From: Paenibacillus bovis
Lineage (GTDB): Bacteria > Bacillota > Bacilli > Paenibacillales > Paenibacillaceae
Direction: 5' to 3'
Length of the DNA: 64,000 nucleotides
Assembly (NCBI RefSeq): GCF_001421015.2
Contig: NZ_CP013023.1
Location: 372,001 to 436,000, forward strand
Part shown: positions 35,319 to 44,792 of the stretch, piece after piece
How positions within the stretch are numbered: the stretch's first letter is position 1
How the letters are laid out: every line of letters begins with the position of its first letter
The notes under the pieces: model-generated
The model's input: only the letters and a program-made list of their open reading frames with translations
What the model was told of the DNA's origin: nothing
Database searches by the model: none
Program-made: the position numbers and the translations under genes

Positions 35319-36425
35319 TTAACCGGTAACTACTTCGCCCCGGGTAGACTCGGTTTTGCGGGACTGGGAATCTTTGCGAATCTGCTTGCTGCGCAGCTGT
35401 CCGCAGGCAGCGTCGATATCGGTACCATGCTCCATACGGATGGTGCAGTTGATGCCGTTCTTTTTGAGAATATCGTAAAAGGCCAGGATATCCTCCTGCT
35501 TGCTGCGCTGGTACTGGCTATGCTCATCAACCGGATTGTAAGGGATCAGATTGACACTGGTCACCTGCTTCTTGTCAGCCAGCAGTTCAGCCAGTTCCTG
35601 AGCCTGTTCCTTCTGGTCATTCACACCCTGCAGCAGAATATACTCCATCATGATCCGGCGGTTGCTCTTCTCCAGATAGTAATCGACAGCATCCATCAGC
35701 TGCTCCAGCGGATAGGCGCGGTTGATTTTCATGATGCGTGTACGCAGTTCATTGTTCGGCGCATGCAGCGACAGTGCCAGATTCACCAGCAGATCGCTGT
35801 CAGCGAATTCGCGGATTTTGTCCGGCAGACCGCTGGTGGAGACGGTAATACGCTTCGGTGCGATCACGAGGCCTTTTTGGTCTTTGACAATATTGATAAA
35901 GTCGACCATGTTCTCAAAGTTATCGAACGGCTCGCCGATGCCCATCACGACGATATGTGTCACCAACTGATCCTGTCCGGCAGCATCCAGATGGAACTGT
36001 ACTTTCATGATCTGCTCGACGATCTCGCCGGCGGTCAGATCACGGCTTTTCTTGATCAGTCCGCTGGCACAGAAGCTGCAGCCAATATTGCAGCCGACCT
36101 GGGTCGTTACGCAGACGGACTGGCCGTACTTCTGCTTCATGAGTACAGTCTCGATCAGGTTGCCATCCTGCAGACGCAGCAGGAACTTCACAGTGCCGTC
36201 CGCTGACTCCTGCTTGACGAATTCCTCCAGTGTCTGAATCGCAAAATGCTCTTCCAGCAGCGCGCGGCATTCCGGACGTACATCCGTCATTTCTTCAAAT
36301 GTCGTTACCCGCTGGCGATACAGATAGTTCCATACCTGCAGTGCACGCGAGCGCTTGTGTCCGTGTTCTTCCAGCCATGTACCCAGCTGTTCTAAAGTAA
36401 ATCCATATATGGATGGTTTATTCAT
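35319..36425 (-). CDS. rlmN: 23S rRNA (adenine2503-C2)-methyltransferase
   Basis: 368 residues. Radical-SAM cluster motif CxxxCxxC in [12 protein letters not shown], preceded by VCVTTQVG, and the helper Cys region near the C-terminus (DIDAACGQL). The enzyme methylates A2503 of 23S rRNA and A37 of some tRNAs. GAGGG lies six bases before the ATG. The tail after GQL (about 20 residues, basic) is slightly longer than usual. Confidence 0.95.
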   Translation of the reverse strand: MNKPSIYGFTLEQLGTWLEEHGHKRSRALQVWNYLYRQRVTTFEEMTDVRPECRALLEEHFAIQTLEEFVKQESADGTVKFLLRLQDGNLIETVLMKQKYGQSVCVTTQVGCNIGCSFCASGLIKKSRDLTAGEIVEQIMKVQFHLDAAGQDQLVTHIVVMGIGEPFDNFENMVDFINIVKDQKGLVIAPKRITVSTSGLPDKIREFADSDLLVNLALSLHAPNNELRTRIMKINRAYPLEQLMDAVDYYLEKSNRRIMMEYILLQGVNDQKEQAQELAELLADKKQVTSVNLIPYNPVDEHSQYQRSKQEDILAFYDILKKNGINCTIRMEHGTDIDAACGQLRSKQIRKDSQSRKTESTRGEVVTG

Positions 36426-36967
36426 TGGTTACCCTCTTTTCCTATACCCTGTTCTGTCATTCTGTGCCTATGGAGAACCGATGGTATATACCTGATCCGG
36501 TCAAATTGTATATGCGACTACGTTATATGCCAGTGTGATTTTATCCCCAGCTCGTCTTCTATTGAAGCTGAAGCCTTATTCACACATCCTGTACACTATA
36601 AAATGCAGTACAGGCCCAGCCAACTGTCAGCCAGACCCATACTGCTCATGCCTCCTATTGTCCCAAAATTCACACGTGAAAACAATAGAAAATACACAGT
36701 TATTACAGCAAATTTGATAAATCTACAGTTCCCGTTGCCAAAATTCACTCTTTCGCTTTACCAGAGAAAAGTGTATAGTAGGATACTGTCATGATATTTA
36801 TATGACTATAAACGTCAGCTATCGCTAAAATCCGCCTCTATCTATGGAGCAGATCCATGAACTGACGCTGAATCATCACATCCTAATGATGCAGCCGGCT
36901 GTATGTCTGATTAACGGTCATCCGGCAAGCTCTCGATACGTTCTCGTAAATGGAAGGAGTCTTCAAT
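36426..36967. other. intergenic, no clear element
   Basis: Divergent region between rlmN and the amino acid permease gene, about 540 bases. The middle is AT-rich (around 36660-36800) and must contain the permease promoter. I could not identify a riboswitch, a credible operator or a coding sequence. Confidence 0.5.
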
Positions 36968-38368
36968 GTGAGTAACAATAAAGTAGGCTTCTGGATTCTG
37001 ACCGCCCTCGTCGTGGGCAATATGGTTGGCTCCGGAATATTCATGCTTCCGCGTTCATTGGCGGAAGTATCCAGTCCGGCAGGTTCCGTGCTGGCCTGGG
37101 CAATAACCGGATTCGGCGTGCTGATGCTGGCACTCGTATTCGGTAATCTGGCACTGCGCAAGCCTGAACTGAACGGCGGACCGCAAATCTATGCCAAAGA
37201 GCTGTTCCCCAACAGTCCTGTTTTATCCGTACTGTCCGGATTTATGTCGTCATGGGGCTACTGGGTCGGTAATGTAGCCGGATTCGTCGCGGTCATCACG
37301 ACGTTCTCCAGTTATCTATCCACCTTTATTCCGGCGATGAAAAGCAGTGCGGTTTGGTTCAGTATCGGTACGCTGGATATCAAGACAGGCAATGCGCTGA
37401 ACTTTATCGTCTGCTCGCTGCTGCTGTGGGCGACTCATGCCCTGGCACTGCGCGGAATCGAAGGCGCCGGTAAAATGAACCTGATCGCTACGGCGACCAA
37501 GGTAATTGGCTTTATGCTGTTTATTATTATCGCCCTGTTTACTTTTCAGGAAGCGAATATCGGCCCATTCGCTGCGCCGCATGTAAATGAAGATGGGCAG
37601 ACGGTGGGACTGCTGTCACAGGTAAACAGCGCAGCGGTCGTTACGCTATGGGCATTTATCGGGGTCGAGTCCGCAATGGTATTCGCCGCCCGTGCCCGCC
37701 GCAAGCAGGATGTGAAGCGCGCAACTATCGTCGGTCTGCTAATGGCGCTCGTGCTGTATGTGGGGATCAGTATTCTGACCATGGGACTGCTGCCGGGTGA
37801 GCAGCTGATCCACTCGCAGAATCCACTGGTAGATGCAATGACAGCGGTACTCGGCCCGATCGGCGGCTATCTGCTCGCTGCACTCGGACTCGTGAGTCTG
37901 ATCGGATCAACAATCGGCTGGGTGCTGCTCAGCGCCGAAGTACCGTATGAAGCCGCCAAGCAGGGCGTGTTTCTGCGTCCTTTCCGCAGTGTGAATAGCA
38001 AGGGAATGCCCAAGCTGTCCCTCTGGATCTCCAATGCGCTTGGACAGCTGCTGATCTTCTCCACGATCTCCGGATCGATTTCGCAGGCTTTTGACTTTAT
38101 TATCGCGATTGCGACGCTGGCGTATCTGGTGCCTTATCTGATCTCGGCATTGTATCAGCTGCGTCTGGTCATTACCGGAGATGGCTACCGTCCGGGCGAA
38201 CGCCGCCACTGGGACGGTCTGATCGCTGTACTGGCAACCATCTATTCGGCCTGGGTAATCTATGCGGGTACCGCCGACTGGAAAACGTTCTGGTTTGGCG
38301 TGCTGATGATCGCGAGCGGGATTATTTTCTATCCACTGCTGCTGCGTCAGCTGCGCAGCAAAGCATAG
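36968..38368 (+). CDS. APC-family amino acid permease/antiporter
   Basis: 466 residues from GTG at 36968, with AAGGAG eight bases upstream. Twelve helices. MVGSGIFMLP is the conserved helix-1 substrate loop, and LNGGPQIYAKELFP with SSWGYWVGN match the basic amino acid/polyamine antiporter branch (ArcD/YvsH-like). It probably exchanges arginine, ornithine or lysine; no catabolic genes lie beside it, so the substrate is not settled. Confidence 0.85.
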   Translation: MSNNKVGFWILTALVVGNMVGSGIFMLPRSLAEVSSPAGSVLAWAITGFGVLMLALVFGNLALRKPELNGGPQIYAKELFPNSPVLSVLSGFMSSWGYWVGNVAGFVAVITTFSSYLSTFIPAMKSSAVWFSIGTLDIKTGNALNFIVCSLLLWATHALALRGIEGAGKMNLIATATKVIGFMLFIIIALFTFQEANIGPFAAPHVNEDGQTVGLLSQVNSAAVVTLWAFIGVESAMVFAARARRKQDVKRATIVGLLMALVLYVGISILTMGLLPGEQLIHSQNPLVDAMTAVLGPIGGYLLAALGLVSLIGSTIGWVLLSAEVPYEAAKQGVFLRPFRSVNSKGMPKLSLWISNALGQLLIFSTISGSISQAFDFIIAIATLAYLVPYLISALYQLRLVITGDGYRPGERRHWDGLIAVLATIYSAWVIYAGTADWKTFWFGVLMIASGIIFYPLLLRQLRSKA

Positions 38369-38515
38369 ACAGTAGATGCAACTATATATGCTAGCGATCT
38401 ATGGGTGAACCACTTACGACTCTATACGAAAAGATAGCCATAGCCGCTCTTCGTCCATTTCGATCATGGATAGGCTATTGCTCTGACTATCGTCTCAATA
38501 TTGGAATAATAACCG

Positions 38516-38564
38516 ACCTTCTGTCCAGCAGCGAACGATCGCTCGGTGGGCAGAAGGTTTTTTT
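38516..38564 (+). terminator. intrinsic terminator
   Basis: ACCTTCTG pairs with CAGAAGGT, with inner CCA/TGG and AGCGA/TCGCT, followed by T7. Ends the permease transcript. Confidence 0.9.
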
Positions 38565-38645
38565 GATATGTTCTCGTCTTGAAACCATCTCCGGATACGT
38601 TTAATCTGTAACAAAATAAGACTGTATCCAAAGGAGGACACCGCT

Positions 38646-39242
38646 CTGAATCAGGATCAATCCAATCTTCAATGGCCCATGAAGTCGGAAGTCAAAGATT
38701 GTTCGCTCCAGCAGATTAACTTCACCCGGACCGATCTCAACCATCCCATTTTCACAAATGTTATCTTCGAGAATTGTCTGCTCGATCGTACCGTCCTGGA
38801 CGATGCCCGCTTTTACGGATGCGATTTTATTGATTGTACCTTTAGAAAAGTAAAGTTTGAAGCTTCCACGATTGGTGCTCATGGCGGTGCCTACCGGAAC
38901 TGTATATTTGAGCAATGCAAATTCGGGCAGGCTTCTTTTTATAATCCCGAGTTCGTCGGCTGCCTGTTTGAGCAGTGCCGCTGGAATGGCGCCGATCTGA
39001 ATGCCAGCTTTTTCGAGAACTGCCGGTTTACGGGGAAGCTGGATGATGTGAGATTTCGCGGACGGTACGAGAGCGATCTGTACCCAAATGCCAGACCGAA
39101 TCCAATGAGAAACGTCGATTTCTCCGAGGCGCAGCTGGGTAAATACGTTGATTTTACCGATTGCGATCTATCCTCGGCGATTCCACCGACAGGACGGACG
39201 TTTGCAGAAATCCGGCAGGCTGCGATGGAAGGAGAGGAATAA
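38646..39242 (+). CDS. pentapeptide-repeat protein, probable CTG start
   Basis: 198 residues if begun at CTG 38646. AGGAGG ends eight bases before this CTG, while the first ATG (38679) has no binding site, so a CTG start is the best reading. The body has about twenty pentapeptide repeats with centre F or L and frequent Cys (NCLLDRTVLDDARFYGCDF). Such right-handed helices often act as scaffolds or protect DNA gyrase, but this one lacks a recognisable partner. The SUKH gene follows six bases later, so they share a transcript. Confidence 0.82.
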   Translation: MNQDQSNLQWPMKSEVKDCSLQQINFTRTDLNHPIFTNVIFENCLLDRTVLDDARFYGCDFIDCTFRKVKFEASTIGAHGGAYRNCIFEQCKFGQASFYNPEFVGCLFEQCRWNGADLNASFFENCRFTGKLDDVRFRGRYESDLYPNARPNPMRNVDFSEAQLGKYVDFTDCDLSSAIPPTGRTFAEIRQAAMEGEE

Positions 39243-39248
39243 TTATTT

Positions 39249-39716
39249 ATGTATACCAATGAACTGAAATATCTATTGAACAAAGCCTATACGGCCTGCA
39301 GTGATTCTGGAATCATACCTGATTCCCAAGAAAAATTGGTAGCCTTTCAGCAGCGCCACAAAATGACTTTTCCTGAAGAGTATCGCCAGCTGCTGGAACA
39401 GTTCGGCTCGCTGCGCTTTATAGAGCCGGAAATCTATGGACTAAACGAACTGGAATGGGCTTATCCTCGTAGTATGGACTTAATCGCGGAATATCGCGAT
39501 CAACAGGCGATTCCACCGGAAATAGAACTGATGCCGATCGGTAGTTTTGGTGATGGCGATCTGCTGGCACTGCAGCGTGGTGGCGCAGTATACCGACTGT
39601 ATCATGATGGTTACGAAGATTCACCACTGGAATGGATAGCAAAGGACCTGCCTTCGCTTTTGACTATGATCTGCGAATGGGCATTGGAAGTGCAGCAAAA
39701 GATCAACAAGAGCTAG
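39249..39716 (+). CDS. SMI1/KNR4 (SUKH) family protein
   Basis: 155 residues. MTFPEEYRQLLEQFGSLRF is the SUKH core (folded helix then LPxDY-like turn), followed by IEPEIYGLNELEWAYP and IPIGSFGDGDLLAL. Many SUKH proteins are immunity proteins against polymorphic nuclease toxins; others are housekeeping. No toxin gene is visible nearby. GGAGAGG lies upstream of the ATG at slightly long spacing, overlapping the end of the pentapeptide gene. Confidence 0.82.
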   Translation: MYTNELKYLLNKAYTACSDSGIIPDSQEKLVAFQQRHKMTFPEEYRQLLEQFGSLRFIEPEIYGLNELEWAYPRSMDLIAEYRDQQAIPPEIELMPIGSFGDGDLLALQRGGAVYRLYHDGYEDSPLEWIAKDLPSLLTMICEWALEVQQKINKS

Positions 39717-39831
39717 TTCCCTGCACAGCGAATAATGTAGATTGCTGAACATTGAACGAACATGGAATAATAGCTATTTCTTGTCTATCTGATGTAGGAG
39801 TACGTTTTCAGGTTTACATGAATACATACTC

Positions 39832-39876
39832 AAAAAGCCAGTCTCTTTATATAGAAAAGAGAGCTGGCTTTTTGGT
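39832..39876. terminator. bidirectional terminator
   Basis: AAAAAGCCAG pairs with CTGGCTTTTT, with inner TCTCTT/AAGAGA. Lies between convergent genes. A short TTTTGGTG tandem follows. Confidence 0.85.
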
Positions 39877-39905
39877 GTTTTGGTGTTTTGGTCCGTAGTT
39901 CATTA

Positions 39906-40322
39906 TTATTGGTGCTTCACTGTACCGGTCTGTGCAGCATAGTTGCGATGAACCATGCCTGTGGCCAGATGCAATCCCTGCTTGCTGTAATAAGGCTGCA
40001 GCTCCCGATCACACATTAAATCGATCATGTAAATACCGTCCAGCTCAGCCAGCATCCGGCGGATCAGCTCGCTACCGATCCCCTGGTTCTGGTATTCAGG
40101 CAGTACCTCCAGCAGCGGGATATAAGCGGATAATACTCCATCGCTGATCGCAGTAATAAAGCCCACTACCTGCTGAATCTGCTCATCTATTGCTAGTACG
40201 ATCTGGTAGCTGTTCTTCAGCAGCTCTAGATGCGTCTCCTCGTCTGGATGTTTCGGCCAATCGGCGAAAAACCCTTTTAGCATATGGGCCTGAATCTCTT
40301 TGCTATCTGTTACATATTTCAA
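39906..40322 (-). CDS. GNAT-family N-acetyltransferase
   Basis: 138 residues from TTG at 40322, with AAGGAG eight bases upstream. Acetyl-CoA motif A: VLPEYQNQGIGSELIRRML, followed by the C-terminal YYSKQGL helix. It belongs to the small YesJ/aac-like group; acceptor unknown. Confidence 0.82.
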   Translation of the reverse strand: MKYVTDSKEIQAHMLKGFFADWPKHPDEETHLELLKNSYQIVLAIDEQIQQVVGFITAISDGVLSAYIPLLEVLPEYQNQGIGSELIRRMLAELDGIYMIDLMCDRELQPYYSKQGLHLATGMVHRNYAAQTGTVKHQ

Positions 40323-40635
40323 TAGTATCTCTCCTTATCATGTATTGCGCACAAGAAGAGTCCAACTCAATAGTAAAGCAGCATCCTTTTCACCTCATAT
40401 GTACTAGAGTTATGTATTGGAACTACCCTACTATTGATTATTCACGACAAAAAATCAAATTCCTTTTTTGAGAATAAAATTAAAATCTAAAAATAGATTT
40501 AAATTCGTTGTCTCTTTACCAACATAAGGATGAATTTATAATTTCCCATTTTATTCTCTGGGATAAAAATATAATTAATCTCCCTGTCACAAGTCTCTAT
40601 TTTTGTAAGTTATATATAGCATAGGAGGTGATCAC
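40323..40635. other. AT-rich intergenic region with inverted repeat
   Basis: Much lower GC than the flanks. It contains a perfect inverted repeat AAATCTA-N4-TAGATTT (40483-40500), which could be an operator, and a possible -10 TATAAT at 40570-40575. It must carry the promoter of the ECF sigma gene; no clear ECF-type -35/-10 pair was found. Confidence 0.45.
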
Positions 40636-41187
40636 ATGGAAGAAATGCCAACAAGCGATATACATCCATTTATAAATCAAGTGCAACAAGGGAATAAGCA
40701 AGCTTACACAGTTATTATTGAACGTTTTCAAAAACCCTTATTTTTGTATTGTTATTACACTCTTCGCGATCAGCAAGAAGCAGAAGACACTACACAAGAA
40801 ACTTTTTTAAAAGCGTACAAACACATTAATACGTTTGTACCTACGTACTCTTTTTCCGCCTGGTTATATAAGATCGCACAAAATTTGTGTATGGATGCAA
40901 TAAAGAGACGAAAAAAGGAGTTTAAGATTTGGACTGCCTGTAAGGATTTGCAGATGGAACAAGCTCAACTCGCATCTATCCATCTTGTTCATGATTATCT
41001 GGATAAACTAACCGAGGAAGAAAAGCAGATCGTACTGCTGCGATCGCTGGAAGAATATAGCTATGAAGAAATCGCATTTATTATGAATCTAAGACCGGCT
41101 ACGATCCGCAAGAAACATGAACGACTTCGAAAAAAGTTAATCAAAGAAAAAAAACGGGGAGTGAGTAGGTATGAGCATTCATTTTGA
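40636..41187 (+). CDS. ECF-type RNA polymerase sigma factor
   Basis: 183 residues. Sigma-2 region with AEDTTQETFLKAYKHI and FSAWLYKIAQNLCMDAIKRR, sigma-4 region with EEKQIVLLRSLEEYSYEEIA and PATIRKKHERLRKKL. AGGAGGTG lies five bases before the ATG. It is followed, overlapping by 17 bases, by a DUF4179 membrane protein, so the pair probably works as sigma and anti-sigma. The pair is clearly AT-richer than its surroundings and may have been acquired. Confidence 0.9.
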   Translation: MEEMPTSDIHPFINQVQQGNKQAYTVIIERFQKPLFLYCYYTLRDQQEAEDTTQETFLKAYKHINTFVPTYSFSAWLYKIAQNLCMDAIKRRKKEFKIWTACKDLQMEQAQLASIHLVHDYLDKLTEEEKQIVLLRSLEEYSYEEIAFIMNLRPATIRKKHERLRKKLIKEKKRGVSRYEHSF

Positions 41188-42268
41188 TCCGGAGAAGCAG
41201 TTGCAGCATTCCATCCTACATACTCCGATTGAAGTAGACCTGACAGAACGGATTATGCAAAATCTAGAGAAGGAACAATCCATAACACCTTTTGTAGCCA
41301 AACAAGCAAAGAAAACACGGCGGTTTAGAGCCTTAACGGTTCTTGCTTCCTCTGCAGCTGGGCTTTTGCTACTGCTCGGATCAAGTGTCGCTTCTCCAGC
41401 GATAGCTTCGGCCTTGAACCAAATTCCCGGCGTAAGCCATCTATTTCAAGTGGCAGGAGACCTAGGATTAAAAATTGCTTATCAGGATGGTTTATATAGA
41501 GAAGTAAGCACGAGCGATACCCAGAAAGGATTAACTGTAAAAGCCACCACGGTATCCTACGACGGTACTCGTGTCTCTGTGGCTCTGGAACGTAGCGGCA
41601 ACGGTGGTTACACCGATTGGAGCACGAAAATACAAAATATAGACATCATGATCAATGGTAAAAGTCTTCAGGCATATTCGGTCGGTAATCATACCGCAGG
41701 CATATTCTTTTTTCCAGGCTCTAACACGAACTCTACGATTGTGGAATTTGGAGATTTGAAAAATCAGGGAGGAGCTCCTTTCCCAGATCAATTTAATGCG
41801 AGTCTTAGTCTATACATCAAAGACATCCAGGAACCTCTCAAGCTCGATATACCGGTACATCTAAATACAGGCCAGAACCTAGTGCTATCGCCTGCCATCC
41901 AAAAAAGCACTGCATCTATTCAATTCAAAGTAGACAAGTTGGAGATTACACCTATCACTACAACCATAACAACCGAATTCATTCTCCCTGCCACCCCCAC
42001 AAATCCGAAAAAGAATTACGGTTATGAACTATGGGACGATAGAGGCAAGAAAATCAAATTACTTTATGCCCATGGCTGGAATACTAATGAACTTGCTTGG
42101 ACTACCGATACCAAATTTGAGCCTGTTCAATCAATCCCTCGATCCGTCACCATAAAACCTTTTACGTATCTGTACAAAAAGAACTCCAATCAATTCAAAG
42201 TCGATACCGACGGGAATATTCAAGTGAAATATATTCCCAAGTTGGAAATCACTATACCTGTAAAATAA
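41171..42268 (+). CDS. DUF4179 membrane protein, probable anti-sigma factor
   Basis: 365 residues. A cytosolic N-terminal stretch of about 55 residues, one membrane helix (residues about 57-78, LTVLASSAAGLLLLLGSSV), then an extracytoplasmic part beginning with ASALNQIPGVSHLF, the usual DUF4179 start, and a beta-rich remainder. No zinc-binding HCC motif. It would hold the ECF sigma factor at the membrane; the signal is unknown. GGGGAG lies upstream of the ATG inside the sigma gene. Confidence 0.8.
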   Translation: MSIHFDPEKQLQHSILHTPIEVDLTERIMQNLEKEQSITPFVAKQAKKTRRFRALTVLASSAAGLLLLLGSSVASPAIASALNQIPGVSHLFQVAGDLGLKIAYQDGLYREVSTSDTQKGLTVKATTVSYDGTRVSVALERSGNGGYTDWSTKIQNIDIMINGKSLQAYSVGNHTAGIFFFPGSNTNSTIVEFGDLKNQGGAPFPDQFNASLSLYIKDIQEPLKLDIPVHLNTGQNLVLSPAIQKSTASIQFKVDKLEITPITTTITTEFILPATPTNPKKNYGYELWDDRGKKIKLLYAHGWNTNELAWTTDTKFEPVQSIPRSVTIKPFTYLYKKNSNQFKVDTDGNIQVKYIPKLEITIPVK

Positions 42269-42270
42269 AT

Positions 42271-42312
42271 AAAGCCAACAGAGAAAGAATAGCTTTCTTC
42301 TCTGTTGGCTTT
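42271..42312. terminator. bidirectional terminator
   Basis: AAAGCCAACAGAG pairs with CTCTGTTGGCTTT with a short loop; separates the DUF4179 gene from the convergent thiamine operon. Confidence 0.8.
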
Positions 42313-42330
42313 ACTACGTGTAAAGAATGA

Positions 42331-43074
42331 TCACATAAATTTCAGCAACCAGATTATACCGCCCGCAACAACCAGCAACCCTGCGGCATACACCCAGTCT
42401 TTCCCCTCCATCACCGGTGCCAAATAATACGTCCGATCCCGCGTTCCTGTGAATCCTCTCGCCTCCATCGCCACAGCAATGCGCTCGGACTTGCGAATTC
42501 CCTGGGTGAACAGCGGCAGCGCGTAGCGCGTAAAGGCTTTCCAGCTGTTCTTTTGCTTGTAGCCACGGATCTTGTGCGCGGACTTCATCTGCTGCAGTTC
42601 GCTCTGGAACAAAGGGATAAAACGAAACCCGGCCAGCATGCCATACGCCCATTTGGGAGACAAATGCAGCTGATGGATCAAGCTCATCATCAATGCGGTC
42701 AGATCGGTCGTCGAAGTGAACAGCAATCCATACGTGACAAATCCCAGCATCCGCAGTCCGATCGTCAATCCATTATTCAGACTCTCCTCGGTAACGCGAA
42801 ACCAGGCCCACTGCCAGATGACATGTTCACCTTTACCAAATGCGGCCAGCATCCAGAAAATAAGCACAAAAAACAGTGTGTACGGCAGCAATCGCTTGAG
42901 CAGATAACCGATTCGCCAGCCGCCCAGCACAATCCCCGTTACGACAGCGAGCAGCCAAAGGCAGAGCGTAATGACCGGATCGGAGACAGCCATCAGCATA
43001 AACATGACACATAGATGGGCGATCAATTTGCAGGCTGGATTCACACTGGCGAGCCAGGAACCATTACTCGTCAT
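42331..43074 (-). CDS. ykoC: ECF transporter T component, YkoC-like
   Basis: 247 residues with five or so helices and the EcfT signature: two Ala-Arg-Gly-like motifs in the coupling helices, seen here as IRGYKQKN and VAMEARGFTGTR. It couples the ATPases to the substrate-binding protein YkoE. Its ATG overlaps the ykoD stop (ATGA). Last gene of the TPP-controlled operon. Confidence 0.9.
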   Translation of the reverse strand: MTSNGSWLASVNPACKLIAHLCVMFMLMAVSDPVITLCLWLLAVVTGIVLGGWRIGYLLKRLLPYTLFFVLIFWMLAAFGKGEHVIWQWAWFRVTEESLNNGLTIGLRMLGFVTYGLLFTSTTDLTALMMSLIHQLHLSPKWAYGMLAGFRFIPLFQSELQQMKSAHKIRGYKQKNSWKAFTRYALPLFTQGIRKSERIAVAMEARGFTGTRDRTYYLAPVMEGKDWVYAAGLLVVAGGIIWLLKFM

Positions 43075-44792
43075 ATCACATTCCGCTCCTTTCGCTGATG
43101 GATCAGCTGGTAGGGCAGCGGAGCGATAATCGAGCTATCCTGCAGCAGCGCCCTGTTAGTGAACAGCTGATAAGGGCTTCCGTTGTAAGCAAGCTCTTCC
43201 TCCTGCAGCAGAATCACCCGATCCGCGTATTGATCCACCAGCTCCATATCGTGGGTGACCATGATGATCGTTGTGCCCTGCTGCTGTCTTTGCTGCAATC
43301 GGCGCAGCAGCTCTGCCGATGTTCTGGCATCCTGTCCAAAGGTAGGCTCATCCAGCAGCAGCAGCTTCTGATCGAACAGCAGCATTGTGGCTACACTGAG
43401 GCGCCGCTTTTGTCCCAGACTGAGTGTAAATGGATGCTGTTCACGCTGCTGCTCCAGTCCGAACTCACGCAGCAGCGGTATCGTCTTGGCTTCCACTTCC
43501 GCTTCGGACCAGCCACGCTGTCTGCCGCCAAATGCAATCTCGTCGTAGACGGTATCGGTCACAAACTGCAGTTCCGGATTCTGGAAAACAAACCCGGCTT
43601 CGGCGTACAGATCCCGTTCCGACCATTTGCGCAGTTCCTTGGCCTGCAGCAAAATACGTCCGGACAGTGCGGGTTCCAGACGCAGCAGACTTTTGAGCAG
43701 CGTGCTTTTGCCGCTGCCATTTTGTCCGGCGATAGCGATCCATTCGCCGCTATGAAGCGTTAGGTTAATATTCTGCATCACTGGACGTTTACGGTAGCCG
43801 ATGGCAAGGTGATCGGTCTGTACACACGCAGACGGAAGTACCGATGATACCGAAATGCCGGATCTATAGGTGCCGGATATCTTAGTATTCCCTTTATTCG
43901 AGGTCTGGGACTGTTCCTGTAAAGCTGTGGTTGCATCCGTATTGTTCGTGCCGGCGTATCGATAAATAGATGGCTGGCGATCCCGTTCCATACGCTCCTG
44001 ATGCTCTCTGTGCAGCCGTACAGCCAGCGGATGGGAAGGGTCTGCCACGACCTCGGTCCAGCTGTAGGGAAACAGCCGCGGCAGCCAGATGCCTGCCTCT
44101 TCCATCTGCTGGCGATAGGCAGTGACGATATGTGCCGGCTCGCCATCTCCGATTACTTTTCCCTGGTGATCCAGCAGAATCACCCGATCCATCCATTCAA
44201 TGCAGCCGTCCAGCACATGCTCGACAAATACCATCGTCTGATTGCTGGTAGCCGCAATCTTACGCAGCAGCTGAAATACATCCCTACGGCTGACCGGGTC
44301 CAGCTGGGCCGTCGGTTCGTCGAAGAACAATACATCCGGCTCCAAGGCCAGCAGACAGGCGAGGGCGAGCCGCTGCTTCATGCCGCCAGACAACGTATCG
44401 ATCGGCGTATGAGGTGCAATATGCAGACCGACCCTATCCATTACCTCCCTGATGATACCGTCCATCTCCATACGCGGTACCCGCCGATTCTCCAGACTAA
44501 AAGCTATTTCTTCATCCACATGCAGCATGCAGAACTGGGAATCCGGGTCTTGGAACATAACGCCGCAGGCTTCCTGCCGGTCGATTTCCCCGGTAACCTC
44601 GGCCTCCACATGCTCCGGGATAATACCGGAAAGCACAGATAGCAGCGTCGATTTGCCACTGCCGCTTGGCCCGAGGATCAGCACCTTTTGTCCGCGCTGA
44701 ATCGACACGGTGATCTGATCCAGCACTTGTACGATCTCCCCCTGATGGTCAAAGCCTACCGACAAATTGTTACACCCGAGATGCCACTGCAT
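43071..44792 (-). CDS. ykoD: ECF transporter double ATPase, YkoD-like
   Basis: 573 residues: two ABC ATPase domains joined by a Ser/Thr/Gln-rich linker (about residues 270-320). Domain 1: GPSGSGKSTLLSVL and DTLSGGMKQRLALA. Domain 2: GQNGSGKSTLLKSL and TLSLGQKRRLSVA; Walker B sites LFFDEPTAQLD and LLLDEPTFGQD. It powers the thiamine-precursor ECF transporter. Starts inside the end of ykoE. Confidence 0.92.
   Translation of the reverse strand: MQWHLGCNNLSVGFDHQGEIVQVLDQITVSIQRGQKVLILGPSGSGKSTLLSVLSGIIPEHVEAEVTGEIDRQEACGVMFQDPDSQFCMLHVDEEIAFSLENRRVPRMEMDGIIREVMDRVGLHIAPHTPIDTLSGGMKQRLALACLLALEPDVLFFDEPTAQLDPVSRRDVFQLLRKIAATSNQTMVFVEHVLDGCIEWMDRVILLDHQGKVIGDGEPAHIVTAYRQQMEEAGIWLPRLFPYSWTEVVADPSHPLAVRLHREHQERMERDRQPSIYRYAGTNNTDATTALQEQSQTSNKGNTKISGTYRSGISVSSVLPSACVQTDHLAIGYRKRPVMQNINLTLHSGEWIAIAGQNGSGKSTLLKSLLRLEPALSGRILLQAKELRKWSERDLYAEAGFVFQNPELQFVTDTVYDEIAFGGRQRGWSEAEVEAKTIPLLREFGLEQQREQHPFTLSLGQKRRLSVATMLLFDQKLLLLDEPTFGQDARTSAELLRRLQQRQQQGTTIIMVTHDMELVDQYADRVILLQEEELAYNGSPYQLFTNRALLQDSSIIAPLPYQLIHQRKERNVI

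Noticed and set aside
35301..36206. 301-codon frame opposite rlmN
   Set aside because: Shadow of rlmN, which has the full radical-SAM motif.
39868..39892. Tandem TTTTGGTG units
   Set aside because: Only two to three copies next to a terminator; too short for a meaningful repeat.
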